Assembly (NCBI RefSeq): GCF_025060895.1
Contig: NZ_JANZKV010000005.1
Location: forward strand, 1-58,791
Length of the DNA stretch: 58,791 bases
DNA from: Stieleria sedimenti
GTDB lineage: Bacteria; Planctomycetota; Planctomycetia; Pirellulales; Pirellulaceae
Direction: 5' to 3'
Shown here: positions 27,821 through 36,355 of the stretch, piece after piece
Numbering within the stretch: the first letter of the stretch is position 1
Layout of the letters: every line of letters begins with the position of its first letter
Notes under the pieces: model-generated
What the model was told of the DNA's origin: nothing
What the model saw: only the letters and a program-made list of their open reading frames with translations
Databases searched by the model: none
Position numbers and translations under genes: made by a program

Positions 27821-28390
27821 GGCACTCCGTCCCTCGTGACCGGGCTCCGCCTGGGCACGCACGTCTCGGAGGCTCCCGCCTCGCGAGCCCGCCGGCGGAG
27901 CCGGCGAGGATGGCAAGCAAGATGCTTACCCCACTTTGCGCCCCCTCGTGACGCACGTCTCGGAGGCTCCCGCCTCGCGAGCCGGCCGGCGGAGCCGGCG
28001 AGGATGGCAAGCAAGATGCTTACCCCACTTTGCGCCCCCTCGTAACGCACGTCTCGCGGGCTCCCGCCTCGCGAGCCGGCCGGCGGAGCCGGCGAGGATG
28101 GCAAGCAGGATGCTTACCCCACTTTGCGCCCCCTCGTGACGCACGTCTCGGAGGCTCCCGCCTCGCGAGCCCGCCGGCGGAGCCGGCGAGGATGGCAAGC
28201 AAGATGCTTACCCCACTTTGCGCCCCCTCGTGACGCACGTCTCGCAGGCTCCCGCCTCGCGAGCCGGCGAGGATGGCAAGCAGAATGCTTACCCCACGTT
28301 GCGCCCCCGCACCACACGCAGGGCATCTTCGGCTATATTTCGCGACTGGATCCCCCGCTCCCCCCCTCCTTCTCTTTTGTCGCGTATTCG
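27821..28390. repeat. 94-bp tandem array with REP-like hairpins
   Basis: No gene. Units begin at GCGCCCCC at 27938, 28032, 28126 and 28220 (exact 94-bp period), with a partial unit before and an 81-bp unit after, ending near 28308. Each unit carries on the minus strand the 24-nt GTGG hairpin (second variant: 27911, 28005, 28099, 28193, 28274) and the hairpin GAGGC-GGGA-GCCTC. Units differ by single bases, and the last lacks 13 bp. Open frames on both strands through the array reflect its GC content and period; they are not genes. Confidence 0.92.
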
Positions 28391-30148
28391 ATGACCGATC
28401 AACCTACCTCCGATTCTGGCGCCTCGTCCGCGTCTGCTCCCCAAGTCAGCGAAAAAGTGCTCGCCGACCGCAAGCTGTTGCTCGACGCCCAGGCCAGCGG
28501 GAAGACGCTGTCGACGTACGTGCGATTGTCAGGGCCGGGTTGGTTGCAAGCCGCGATCACCCTGGGCGGCGGTTCCTTGGCCGGAGCGTTGTTCCTGGGC
28601 GTGTTGGGCGGAACCAGCATGCTGTGGTTGCAGCTACTGGCGATCACGATGGGTGTGATCATGCTGTCGGCGATCAGCTATGTGACGTTGTCGACCGGGC
28701 GGCGTCCGTTTGAAGCGATCAACAGTGAAATCAATCCGGCATTGGGTTGGGGATGGATCATCGCGACGGCGATGGCAAACATCATCTGGTGCATGCCACA
28801 ATTCAGCCTCTGTTATGACGCGATCGACAAGAACCTCGCCAACCTGGCCGGCAGTGACGGACTCGGTGATGCCACGAGCACCAAGATCATCGTCACGGCC
28901 GTGCTGTTTTTCGCCGCCGGATTTGTGGTGCTGCTGAACACCAAACAGGGCCGTGCGGCCAAGCTGTTTGACATCGTGCTCAAATCCTTGGTCGGCATGG
29001 TCGTGATCTGTTTCTTCGGCGTCGTGGTGCTGTTGGCCATCAACGGCGAACTCGAATTCGGAGGAATCTTGGCCGGATTCATTCCCGACCTGTCGCAGTG
29101 GAACAATCCGGCCGGCGACATGACGGCCGTCGTGGCATCCCTGGGACAATCCGAGCAATCGTATTGGACGAGCCAACTGGTCAGCACGCAACGTTCGGTG
29201 ATGATCGCCGCGGCCGCCACCGCGGTCGGGATCAACATGACATTCCTCTTGCCCTATTCGATGCTCGCCCGCGGCTGGGACAAACCGTTCCGCGGGCTGG
29301 CACGGTTCGACCTGTCGACCGGTATGGCGATTCCCTACGTGCTGGTGACCAGTTGCGTCGTGATCGCAGCGGCGTTTTCGCTGCACAACAAGATCGACGA
29401 TTCGCTGGCCAGCAACGATTTGACGACGATGCAGCAGAGCCCCTACTACAACGGCGTCGAGCCGATACTGTTGGGACGGATCGACCACGAACTCGGCGCC
29501 GAAGCGGCCGCGTCGATGCCGAGCGAAGAGAAACTGCAGCGAATCGCCGCGCTCAGCGTCGAAGAGAAACGAGTCGCCTTGTCCTTGGTCAAACGCAATG
29601 CGTTTCAATTGTCCGGCACACTCGAACCCCTGCTCGGTCAATCGCTTTCCAACCTCGTCTTCGGGCTCGGCGTCTTCGGGATGGGATTCTCGACGATCGT
29701 GATCCTGATGCTGATCAACGGTTATGCGTTTCGCGAAATGGCCGGGCGGCCTGACGGAGCGGCCCCCTTTGTCGTCGGCTGCTTGGTCGCAGGTCTGAGC
29801 GGTGCGACGTGGTGGTATTTGTGGGACGGTGAAGCCAAGTTCTGGCTGGCCATTTTTGCCAGCACGTTTGGGATGATGCTGCTGCCGATCGCCTACGTGA
29901 CCTTTTTTCTGATGATGAACAACAAGCGGATTCTGGGTGCCGAAAAGCCGACCGGCGCGCGGATGATGGTTTGGAACGTGTTGATGTTGTTTGCCGTCAT
30001 CGGGGCGATCGTGGCCGCCGTCTCGGCGATCAGCGAAAAGGCCAACGATCCAAAATCTTTCCCGGTGATCATCGGTTTGATCGTCGTCTACGGCATCGCG
30101 GTCATCGTCGGTTTCGTCAAAAAACGCGGCGGAGCGATCGCGGGCTAG
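28391..30148 (+). CDS. Divergent Nramp-like membrane transporter
   Basis: A 585-residue polytopic protein resembling Nramp-related transporters of the APC superfamily. The first helix region reads GPGWLQAAITLGGGSLAGALFLGVLGG, where classical Nramp proteins have DPGN. The helix-6 region reads NMTFLLPYSMLARGW, where the classical motif has MPH. Both metal-coordinating motifs are therefore absent, and the substrate may not be Mn or Fe. About eleven hydrophobic segments are visible. A soluble loop of about 100 residues (from HNKIDDSLASNDL to LSLVKRNAFQLSG) interrupts them. The start is the ATG at 28391 (MTDQPTSDSG); frame upstream runs through repeats. Confidence 0.82.
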   Translation: MTDQPTSDSGASSASAPQVSEKVLADRKLLLDAQASGKTLSTYVRLSGPGWLQAAITLGGGSLAGALFLGVLGGTSMLWLQLLAITMGVIMLSAISYVTLSTGRRPFEAINSEINPALGWGWIIATAMANIIWCMPQFSLCYDAIDKNLANLAGSDGLGDATSTKIIVTAVLFFAAGFVVLLNTKQGRAAKLFDIVLKSLVGMVVICFFGVVVLLAINGELEFGGILAGFIPDLSQWNNPAGDMTAVVASLGQSEQSYWTSQLVSTQRSVMIAAAATAVGINMTFLLPYSMLARGWDKPFRGLARFDLSTGMAIPYVLVTSCVVIAAAFSLHNKIDDSLASNDLTTMQQSPYYNGVEPILLGRIDHELGAEAAASMPSEEKLQRIAALSVEEKRVALSLVKRNAFQLSGTLEPLLGQSLSNLVFGLGVFGMGFSTIVILMLINGYAFREMAGRPDGAAPFVVGCLVAGLSGATWWYLWDGEAKFWLAIFASTFGMMLLPIAYVTFFLMMNNKRILGAEKPTGARMMVWNVLMLFAVIGAIVAAVSAISEKANDPKSFPVIIGLIVVYGIAVIVGFVKKRGGAIAG

Positions 30149-30302
30149 CGGCCTGTCGATTGTTGGCTTGCCCCAGAACGGGAGGCGATAGGCTTCGATG
30201 ACGTGTTTCTCGGAGGTGTCGCTGCGATTTCCTCCGGCTATTCGCTGACATCCCTCGGGACGTTGATTTCATTACTGCGGACATCGATTAAATACACTGG
30301 CT

Positions 30303-30361
30303 CCCCTCTCCCCAAAAAACGCCAAAGACGCGAAGCGTCGAGCGTTTTTTGGGGAGAGGGG
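30303..30361. repeat. 20-bp perfect stem palindrome
   Basis: The left arm CCCCTCTCCCCAAAAAACGC (30303-30322) is perfectly complementary to 30342-30361. The 19-base interior contains another hairpin, GACGC-GAA-GCGTC. It could act as a transcription terminator downstream of the Nramp-like gene, but the arms resemble a mobile palindrome more than a simple terminator because there is no clean T-tract after the stem. Confidence 0.85.
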
Positions 30362-30478
30362 CCGGGGGTGAGGGGCAGCACGTTAGGCCAGCGACGGCGT
30401 CAAGGGTAACCGCCCATCCGTCTTCTCCACGACTAGTGAGATGGCTGCAACATCGATCACCGGCCCCCTCCGCCCCAG

Positions 30479-30535
30479 CCCTTCTCCCCCACAAATCGAC
30501 AAGCAAGCTTGTTAACGATTTGTGGGGGAGAAGGG
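30479..30535. repeat. Second 20-bp perfect stem palindrome
   Basis: The left arm CCCTTCTCCCCCACAAATCG (30479-30498) pairs perfectly with 30516-30535. The interior folds as ACAAGC-AA-GCTTGT. The architecture is the same as at 30303-30361: pyrimidine-rich outer arm, A-rich inner arm and a small internal hairpin, with different sequence. Confidence 0.85.
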
Positions 30536-30721
30536 TGCCATATCCGTCAGAAATTGAATTGTCTTCCCTTTGGGAGACTTCGTTTGCTCCCGCCAACCCG
30601 CGATCTTCGGAGGGATTCCCAACGACGACTCCCGGCTTTCGCTTCCTTTCAGAAACAGATTCGATCGATTATTCTGGACGGCTCGAAATCCCGCCTGTTT
30701 GATCCCACCTGCAGATCCAAA

Positions 30722-31975
30722 ATGAAAATGAAAAACGTCGTCCTTCTTGCGGCCGCCTGCTTCAGCGTTATTTCTTCCATCGGTTTTGCCGAAGATTGGC
30801 CTCAGTACCGTGGCATTGCCGCCGATGGAAAGTCGGCCGAGTCGATCGGCAGGGCGGATTGGAACAACGGTGCGAACGTGATCTGGAAATCCGAGACTCC
30901 GCTGGGGTTTAGCTCCTTTGCCGTCGCCGACGGGCGTTTGTTCACCGTGATCGCAACCGACCAAAACGAAGTGCTGCTAACGCTCGACGCGACATCCGGT
31001 GACGAGCTGTGGCGGAAGCCGATGGGCAGCAGCCAATACGAACAGGGCGGAGGCGACGCCGGGGCGGCGGGGAACAAAGGCGGTGATGGACCACGCTCGA
31101 CGCCCTCGGTCTCCGACGGCAACGTCTATGTCTACGATTCCTACATGGTGTTGCAATGCTACGATGCCAAAACCGGAACCCCGATTTGGAAACAAGACAT
31201 CATCAAGGATTTTGCCGGCCGCAACATCAAGTGGCTCAATGCCACCAGCCCCATCGTGGACGGAGACGTGGTGTATGTTAGCGGCGGCGGAGCGGGACAA
31301 AGTTTCCTCGCATTCAACAAAAACGATGGCCGGCTGATCTGGAAAAGCGGTGACGAAACCATCACCCACGCGACACCCTCGTTGTCGACGATCTCGGGCG
31401 AGAAACAATTGGTCTTCTTCGTCCAGTCCGGGTTGGTCGGAGTCGATGCGGCCACGGGAACGGAGCGTTGGCGAGCCAAGTTTCCGTTCAGTGTCTCTAC
31501 CGCCGCGTCACCGGTTGTCGATGGCAATCTGGTCTATTGCTCGGCCGGTTACGGCGTCGGCGCCGGACTGTTCAACGTCCAAGGTAACGGCAAAGTCGAT
31601 GAAGTCTGGTTCAAGGCCAACGAGTTGATGAATCATTGGAGCACCCCGATCGTCCACAACGGACACCTGTATGGGATCTTCGAGTTCAAAAAGTACGGTC
31701 GTGCTCCGCTTCAATGTGTCGAGCTGGCGACGGGCGAAATCAAATGGAAGGAATACGGTTTCGGCCCGGGCAATTGCATCCTGGTCGGCGAAAAACTGGT
31801 CGTGTTGTCGGATGCCGGTGAAGTCGTCATCGCAGCGGCGACGCCGGACGCGTACCAGGAACTGGCTCGTGCCGACGTGCTCAGCGGCAAGTGCTGGTCC
31901 ACACCGGCCTACAGCGACGGACGTATCTACGTCCGCAGCACCGAAGAAGCCGCCTGCATCGCGATCGGAAACTAA
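30722..31975 (+). CDS. Exported PQQ-like beta-propeller protein
   Basis: A 417-residue protein with a signal peptide (VVLLAAACFSVISSIGFA) followed by DWPQYRG, the typical start of planctomycete PQQ-propeller proteins. Propeller blades recur: TLDATSGDELWRK, CYDAKTGTPIWKQD, GVDAATGTERWRA and CVELATGEIKWKE. These quinoprotein-alcohol-dehydrogenase-like repeats usually act in protein binding. I see no quinone-dependent active site. It is probably periplasmic. The ATG at 30722 is chosen because it places the signal peptide at the N-terminus; the open frame extends 71 codons upstream through hairpin repeats. Confidence 0.9.
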   Translation: MKMKNVVLLAAACFSVISSIGFAEDWPQYRGIAADGKSAESIGRADWNNGANVIWKSETPLGFSSFAVADGRLFTVIATDQNEVLLTLDATSGDELWRKPMGSSQYEQGGGDAGAAGNKGGDGPRSTPSVSDGNVYVYDSYMVLQCYDAKTGTPIWKQDIIKDFAGRNIKWLNATSPIVDGDVVYVSGGGAGQSFLAFNKNDGRLIWKSGDETITHATPSLSTISGEKQLVFFVQSGLVGVDAATGTERWRAKFPFSVSTAASPVVDGNLVYCSAGYGVGAGLFNVQGNGKVDEVWFKANELMNHWSTPIVHNGHLYGIFEFKKYGRAPLQCVELATGEIKWKEYGFGPGNCILVGEKLVVLSDAGEVVIAAATPDAYQELARADVLSGKCWSTPAYSDGRIYVRSTEEAACIAIGN

Positions 31976-32081
31976 TCGCCCGGCGTTGTCTGAGTGCCGC
32001 CTGCGCACCGCGTTCGCATCGAGCGGACGCTGCCTGTCTTGTGTCGCGTCGCGGCCGGCGTCAGCATTGGCGAGATGGGGA

Positions 32082-32165
32082 TGGCAGAATGATGGAGTGG
32101 CAGAATGATTCTGGCTCCGCGATCTCAGCGGTCAGAACATTATTCTGCCCCGAATCATTCTGCCA
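32082..32165. repeat. Intergenic inverted repeat (GGCAGAATGAT type)
   Basis: Two direct copies of GGCAGAATGAT on the left (32083 and 32099) face two inverted copies, ATTATTCTGCC and ATCATTCTGCC, on the right. The same architecture occurs at 5147-5271, 51979-52122 and 54816-54920. Here it lies between the convergent propeller and M1-peptidase genes, where it may also end transcription. Confidence 0.8.
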
Positions 32166-32205
32166 CTTCACGACGAGGCGGGGCCTGTCGACGGGCATCC
32201 GCTTG

Positions 32206-34836
32206 CTACTCGCCCTGTTTGCTTGCCGCCTCTTGGGCCTTCATCTCTTTCAGCTCGGCTTTCAGCTTTTCCGTTTCCTGTTTCAGTTCGGTCATCGTCT
32301 TGCGAAGCTCGACGATCTCGGTCGGGACCAGCGGTCGAGACGCGTTGAGTTCTGCCAGAGCGCGTTTCGCGGCGTCGGCGATCCGGCTGTCTCCCGCATC
32401 GGTGTACGATTCGATCACCGCGACGGCGCGCAGGTCACCCAGTTGGCCGAGGGCGCTGAGCGCAGAGGTCTGGACGGTGGACTTGGGATGCTCAACGTGC
32501 GAGCAGAGGAATTCGAAGACTGAATCCTTGTTTTCAAGTGATCGGGCGGTCTTGGCCAATGCCGTCAGCCCACGCCCGAAATCGCGTGCGTCGAATTCGC
32601 CGTGACGTTTCTCAAGGGCGGACAGCAACACCGGGGCAAAGGCGGGTTCATTCATTTTTCCGATCGCCGAGATCGCGGCATCAGCCAACTCATTGCCGAA
32701 CGATTCGGACTCCAGCAGTTCCGTCAATTTCTGTTTCGACGTATCCCCATGGAATCGCCCCAACACTGCAATTGCGGCGACCTGGATCGCGGGATTGGCT
32801 TCCTTTTCCAACACGTCCAACGCCAGTTCCAGCGTCTCCGGGGTGAAGCGTCCGAATAATCGTTGCACGACGGCTTGCCGCACACGTGCGTCCGATTGAC
32901 CCTGCCAACTCGATTTCAATGCCTCGAGCGCTTTGTCGGAACCGTGTTTGCCGAGCGCCTTGGCCGCCTCGATCCGCACACCGAAAAATGGATCGGTGTT
33001 CAACCGCTCGGCCAGCAATTTGACCGACGCATCGGTTTTGCGATCGGCCAGCGCCACACAGGCGAGCAATCGCCCCATCATGTCGTCGGTGTTTTTGATT
33101 TGCGATTCCAGCAGATCGTTGGCCTTGTCGAACGAGACGGTTGCCAAGACGGTGTAGTCGGGATCAAAGCGGACGATTGTAGGTTTCGCGGCCAGGGGAA
33201 CGTAAAAATCTTCCTCAACCTGACTGACCATGATTTCGCGGTCGACGGTTTCGTCCGCGACGATGAAACGCAGCTTCGTCGGGAAGTGATACAACAGGAC
33301 ATCGTCGCTCAGCTTTTGCGTTTGCTTGATCGTGACTTTGGCCAGTTTCTCTTTGGGCATCCATTTGTAGCTGATCTTCAGATCGGGATGCCGCGGATGG
33401 TAAAGCCATTGATCAAAAAACCGGTCCATCGGTCGCCCGCTCCGTTCTTCGATCACCTGTCGCAAGTCATCCGACACGACACTGGTCAACGCGTGGCGTT
33501 GCAGGTATTCCTTGATGCACTTGCGATACAGATCGGCTCCCAGTTGGCTTCGCAACATGTGCAGCACCCAGCTGCCTTTGGGGTACGAGCGGTAATCAAA
33601 CTGCTGCATCGGGTTGCGGTAGCCGTTGTACACGATCGGCTTGGTGTCTTTGTCTTGGGGCAGCACCCGACCGGTCGCATCGTTGTAGAGTCCGTACAGC
33701 ATTGCATCGCGTCCGAATTTGTGGCCTTCGAACAGATGGGTGTAATAGGTCGCAAAGCCTTCGTTGAGCCACAGGTGACTCCAGTCTTTGCAGGTCACGT
33801 AGTCACCGAACCACTGGTGTGCCATCTCGTGGGCATCCAACCGGCGGGTCGTGCGAATGTTCTCGGTCGCCTCGGAAAAAATCGTCGTGTGCGTCAGCGT
33901 GGTCAGCGACGTGTTCTCCATGCCGCCGGCGGTGAAGTCGCGAATCGTGACCTGATCGTACTTATGCCACGGAAACGGTACACCGATTTCCTGTTCAAAG
34001 AACGCCATGATTTCGGGCGTGTCACGAAACGAGTTGGCGGCGTGTTCGGCCAGCGTCGGCTGCGTGTAGAAACCGAGTGCGATGTCACGATGACGTTTCT
34101 CGAGTTTCTCCAGGTTCCCGGCGACCAGGCAGATCAGGTAGTTGGCGTGCGGTTTCTCTTGCAACCAACGGACGGCTTTCAGGCCCGCGGCATCAATGGT
34201 GTCTCCCATCCGTTTTCCATTGCTCAACACACGCATGGTCTTCGGGACGTGGCAGATCACTTCGGTCGAGGACCGTTCGTTGGGATAGTCGAAACACGGG
34301 AACCAGTGCCGCGCCTCGTGAGTTTCCCCCTGGGTCCAGATATGGGTGTCTTGCTCGGGGTACCCCATTTCGGCGGTGCGGAAATACAGCCCCGCGTTGG
34401 GCTGGGCGGAATAGTCGATTTCGACGGTGAATTCAGTCCCGACCGGAATCGGTTCGTTGAACGCGATCTGCAGCCCGTCGCGGGCAGAAATAAAATCCTC
34501 GACCGTCGCTTCCTGGCAACGCACCTGTTGGACGCGGATGTCGATCGCATCCAACCGCAAGATTTCGACGGGTTCGGCGATCGGTTGAGCGGTGATGGAG
34601 ACCGTGCCGGCGACCGTTCTCGCGTCGAAGTCAGGTGTCACGTCCAGCTTCAAGTGCAGCACATCGACTTGACGATCAGGTGCGTACTGGTAGCGACCGT
34701 CAAGCTCCAGCCCCAGCGGCATTGCATGGGAGCGGCCATCGGCACAGTAGCGGCAGATGAACTCTGCGCTGAACGATGGTCCAACCAGACAAAACAACAG
34801 CGCAGCGGTCACGGACCAACGGACAATACAAATCAT
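32206..34836 (-). CDS. Exported M1-family aminopeptidase with C-terminal HEAT-like repeats
   Basis: An 876-residue zinc metallopeptidase. Signal peptide at 5-23, then the N-terminal beta domain. GGMEN (304-308) binds the substrate amino terminus. HEMAH (336-340) with Glu359 in WLNEGFATYY forms the zinc site with the expected spacing. From about 585 to 840 helical HEAT-like repeats follow (AERLNTDPFFGVRIEAAKALGKHGSDKALEAL and similar), replacing the usual C-terminal domain. The last ~35 residues are a Lys/Glu-rich coiled coil (TELKQETEKLKAELKEMKAQ). All catalytic residues are present. It is predicted to be periplasmic. Confidence 0.94.
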   Translation of the reverse strand: MICIVRWSVTAALLFCLVGPSFSAEFICRYCADGRSHAMPLGLELDGRYQYAPDRQVDVLHLKLDVTPDFDARTVAGTVSITAQPIAEPVEILRLDAIDIRVQQVRCQEATVEDFISARDGLQIAFNEPIPVGTEFTVEIDYSAQPNAGLYFRTAEMGYPEQDTHIWTQGETHEARHWFPCFDYPNERSSTEVICHVPKTMRVLSNGKRMGDTIDAAGLKAVRWLQEKPHANYLICLVAGNLEKLEKRHRDIALGFYTQPTLAEHAANSFRDTPEIMAFFEQEIGVPFPWHKYDQVTIRDFTAGGMENTSLTTLTHTTIFSEATENIRTTRRLDAHEMAHQWFGDYVTCKDWSHLWLNEGFATYYTHLFEGHKFGRDAMLYGLYNDATGRVLPQDKDTKPIVYNGYRNPMQQFDYRSYPKGSWVLHMLRSQLGADLYRKCIKEYLQRHALTSVVSDDLRQVIEERSGRPMDRFFDQWLYHPRHPDLKISYKWMPKEKLAKVTIKQTQKLSDDVLLYHFPTKLRFIVADETVDREIMVSQVEEDFYVPLAAKPTIVRFDPDYTVLATVSFDKANDLLESQIKNTDDMMGRLLACVALADRKTDASVKLLAERLNTDPFFGVRIEAAKALGKHGSDKALEALKSSWQGQSDARVRQAVVQRLFGRFTPETLELALDVLEKEANPAIQVAAIAVLGRFHGDTSKQKLTELLESESFGNELADAAISAIGKMNEPAFAPVLLSALEKRHGEFDARDFGRGLTALAKTARSLENKDSVFEFLCSHVEHPKSTVQTSALSALGQLGDLRAVAVIESYTDAGDSRIADAAKRALAELNASRPLVPTEIVELRKTMTELKQETEKLKAELKEMKAQEAASKQGE

Positions 34837-35325
34837 GGCTCAAGATGGTTGGGGGGATAAAGCGTGGCGTAAGCTTCCAGCTTGCGAGCAACGTAAGCTT
34901 CCAGCTTAGCGGTGGCATCAGCATCCAGCTTGCGACGGCACGAAACGGCAACCAGGATGCTCACCCTAATTCCCAAACAGTGTACTGCGTCGCAACTAAT
35001 TTGCGAGCGACGCGGGTCGCGCAGCTCGATCCGAGGTGGATCCTTCTTGGCTCCGGCCTCCCCCCTTTTCGGAGGTCGTGCGGCTTTCGGTGACACTCTC
35101 CCAGGGGCATTGGTGGCTACACATCGTCAACCACCTTGTCATGGGACGTACAAGTATTGCTGATGCTCTTTCATCGACTGCGTCGTGGCATCGCGCGGCG
35201 TAACGAGTGGGAAAAGCTCCCAGCCTGTCGAGTTGTTCATTTATCCCTCGCCTTCCGTTTGCCTCTCTACGATTTCGTCATCCTTTGCGGTAGAGCTGTT
35301 CCAGGTATGCGTCAACGTTCATGGT

Positions 35326-35541
35326 TCAAGCCGAGGGCTGATTGGCGGTGGCGGCATGGCGATTCGTTCTGCGAAACGCGGAGATCATCAGCCACGCCGC
35401 GGGAAGAGAGATCATGCCGGCCACGTAGCCGAGTTTTGAACAAAACATCATTTCGGCGGCGATCTCCGCAGGCTTGCGTGGTGCCGCTGGTGCCGACAGT
35501 TCAACCAGGCCGGCGCGCATCCCATGGATCGCGAAGGCCAT
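35326..35541 (-). CDS. Possible small membrane protein or gene remnant
   Basis: A 71-codon frame with an ATG start and one convincing hydrophobic segment (LGYVAGMISLPAAWLMISAF) followed by basic residues. The upstream end runs into repeat-rich DNA. I do not recognise it. It could be a genuine small membrane protein, the tail of a decayed gene, or chance. Confidence 0.3.
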   Translation of the reverse strand: MAFAIHGMRAGLVELSAPAAPRKPAEIAAEMMFCSKLGYVAGMISLPAAWLMISAFRRTNRHAATANQPSA

Positions 35542-36344
35542 TGTTGCGACCGGTAGCCCTCAGCAGGACGTGCTTTCAGCATATACGTCCTGCCGCAAAC
35601 CATAACAATTCGTTTGGTGCCAAAGGGACGCGTCCGTGAACCGAATATCCCGAAGGGATTTCAGCGAGTAGCCGGAGGTCAGCGCAGCGCCACCTCCGGG
35701 AAGGCCGGCGCGGAATTCCCCTCGACCCCGGCGGGGTCGCAGCGAAACAATCCTGCGCCGGCGGTGCAGTTCGCCTTGCCGAACGAGTTGATCGGGATGC
35801 GGGTTCAATGCGGGGCATCAGGCCTGGTCCAAGGGTTCTGGCGTGATTTGCTTCGACACCCTTCGGGGTCGCGGCGCGTGGGTGGCGGGATATCCGGAGG
35901 TGTCGCTGCGCTCACCTCCGGCTACTGGCTTTGACCCCGCTGGGGTCATCCCGGCGACCCAGCAGCGCCCGTTGGCTCGCGCCAAACGGCTGATGGCGCT
36001 CGAGTGATCAGCCGATTCGCGCCAGCGAAGATTTTATCCCGAAGGGACTCAGCGAGTAGCCGGAGGTCAGCGCAGCGCCACCTCCGGGGCGCCGACCGCC
36101 GGATTCCCACCGACCCCGGCGGGCCTGTTGGCTCGCGGCAACGGAGGTGCGTATGGGCTGACCCAACCGCCAAGCACGATGACAGCCACTCCAGGGTTCC
36201 GACAAGGCGTCCGTCGAATCCGTTAGAGACCACAGATTTCAGAATCTGTTCCGCAATGTCTCGGGGGATGCGTTCCGCGAGGTTGGTGTTCTAGTATCCT
36301 GTAGGCCTGATGGGGCTGTGGCGGTGCGGTTGACGGACAGGTTC

Positions 36345-36350
36345 GAGGAA
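36345..36350 (+). promoter_or_regulatory. Ribosome-binding site selecting the ATG at 36356
   Basis: GAGGAA lies five bases before the ATG and only two before the in-frame GTG at 36353, so the ATG is preferred. Confidence 0.65.
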
Positions 36351-36355
36351 ACGTG

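Larger units (their letters stand above)
30149..30721. repeat. Intergenic region with two long perfect hairpins and a dispersed repeat
   Basis: No gene. 30210-30264 is an inverted copy of the GGAGGTGTCGCTGCG repeat also found near 35.9 kb. Two 20-bp perfect stems follow, at 30303-30361 and 30479-30535. The rest shows nothing recognisable. Confidence 0.75.
34837..36352. repeat. 1.5-kb gene-poor region rich in dispersed repeats
   Basis: There is one intact 24-nt GTGG hairpin (first variant, 34864-34887), followed by degenerate copies to about 34975. A repeat with CGAAGGGA(T/C)TTCAGCGAGTAG-type sequence leading into CCGGAGGTCAGCGCAGCG occurs at 35644-35700 and 36035-36090, with an inverted copy at 35895-35930. 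Short GACCCC-GGCG-GGGTC-like palindromes are scattered around them. Apart from the weak small frame at 35326-35541, I see no gene. Confidence 0.75.

Noticed and set aside
27836-28326. Several overlapping small proteins encoded by the 94-bp array
   Set aside because: Open frames on both strands arise from the period and GC content of the tandem repeat; they share the repeat sequence and lack ribosome-binding sites.
30303-30361. Simple Rho-independent terminator for the Nramp-like gene
   Set aside because: The stem is perfect, but no T-tract follows it, a second similar palindrome lies downstream, and the distance from the stop codon is about 155 bp. A repeat element is the better description, though termination is not excluded.
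32863-34860. 665-codon open frame antisense to the M1 peptidase
   Set aside because: The opposite strand carries an intact zinc peptidase with all motifs; the antisense product shows no recognisable domain and has shadow-type composition.
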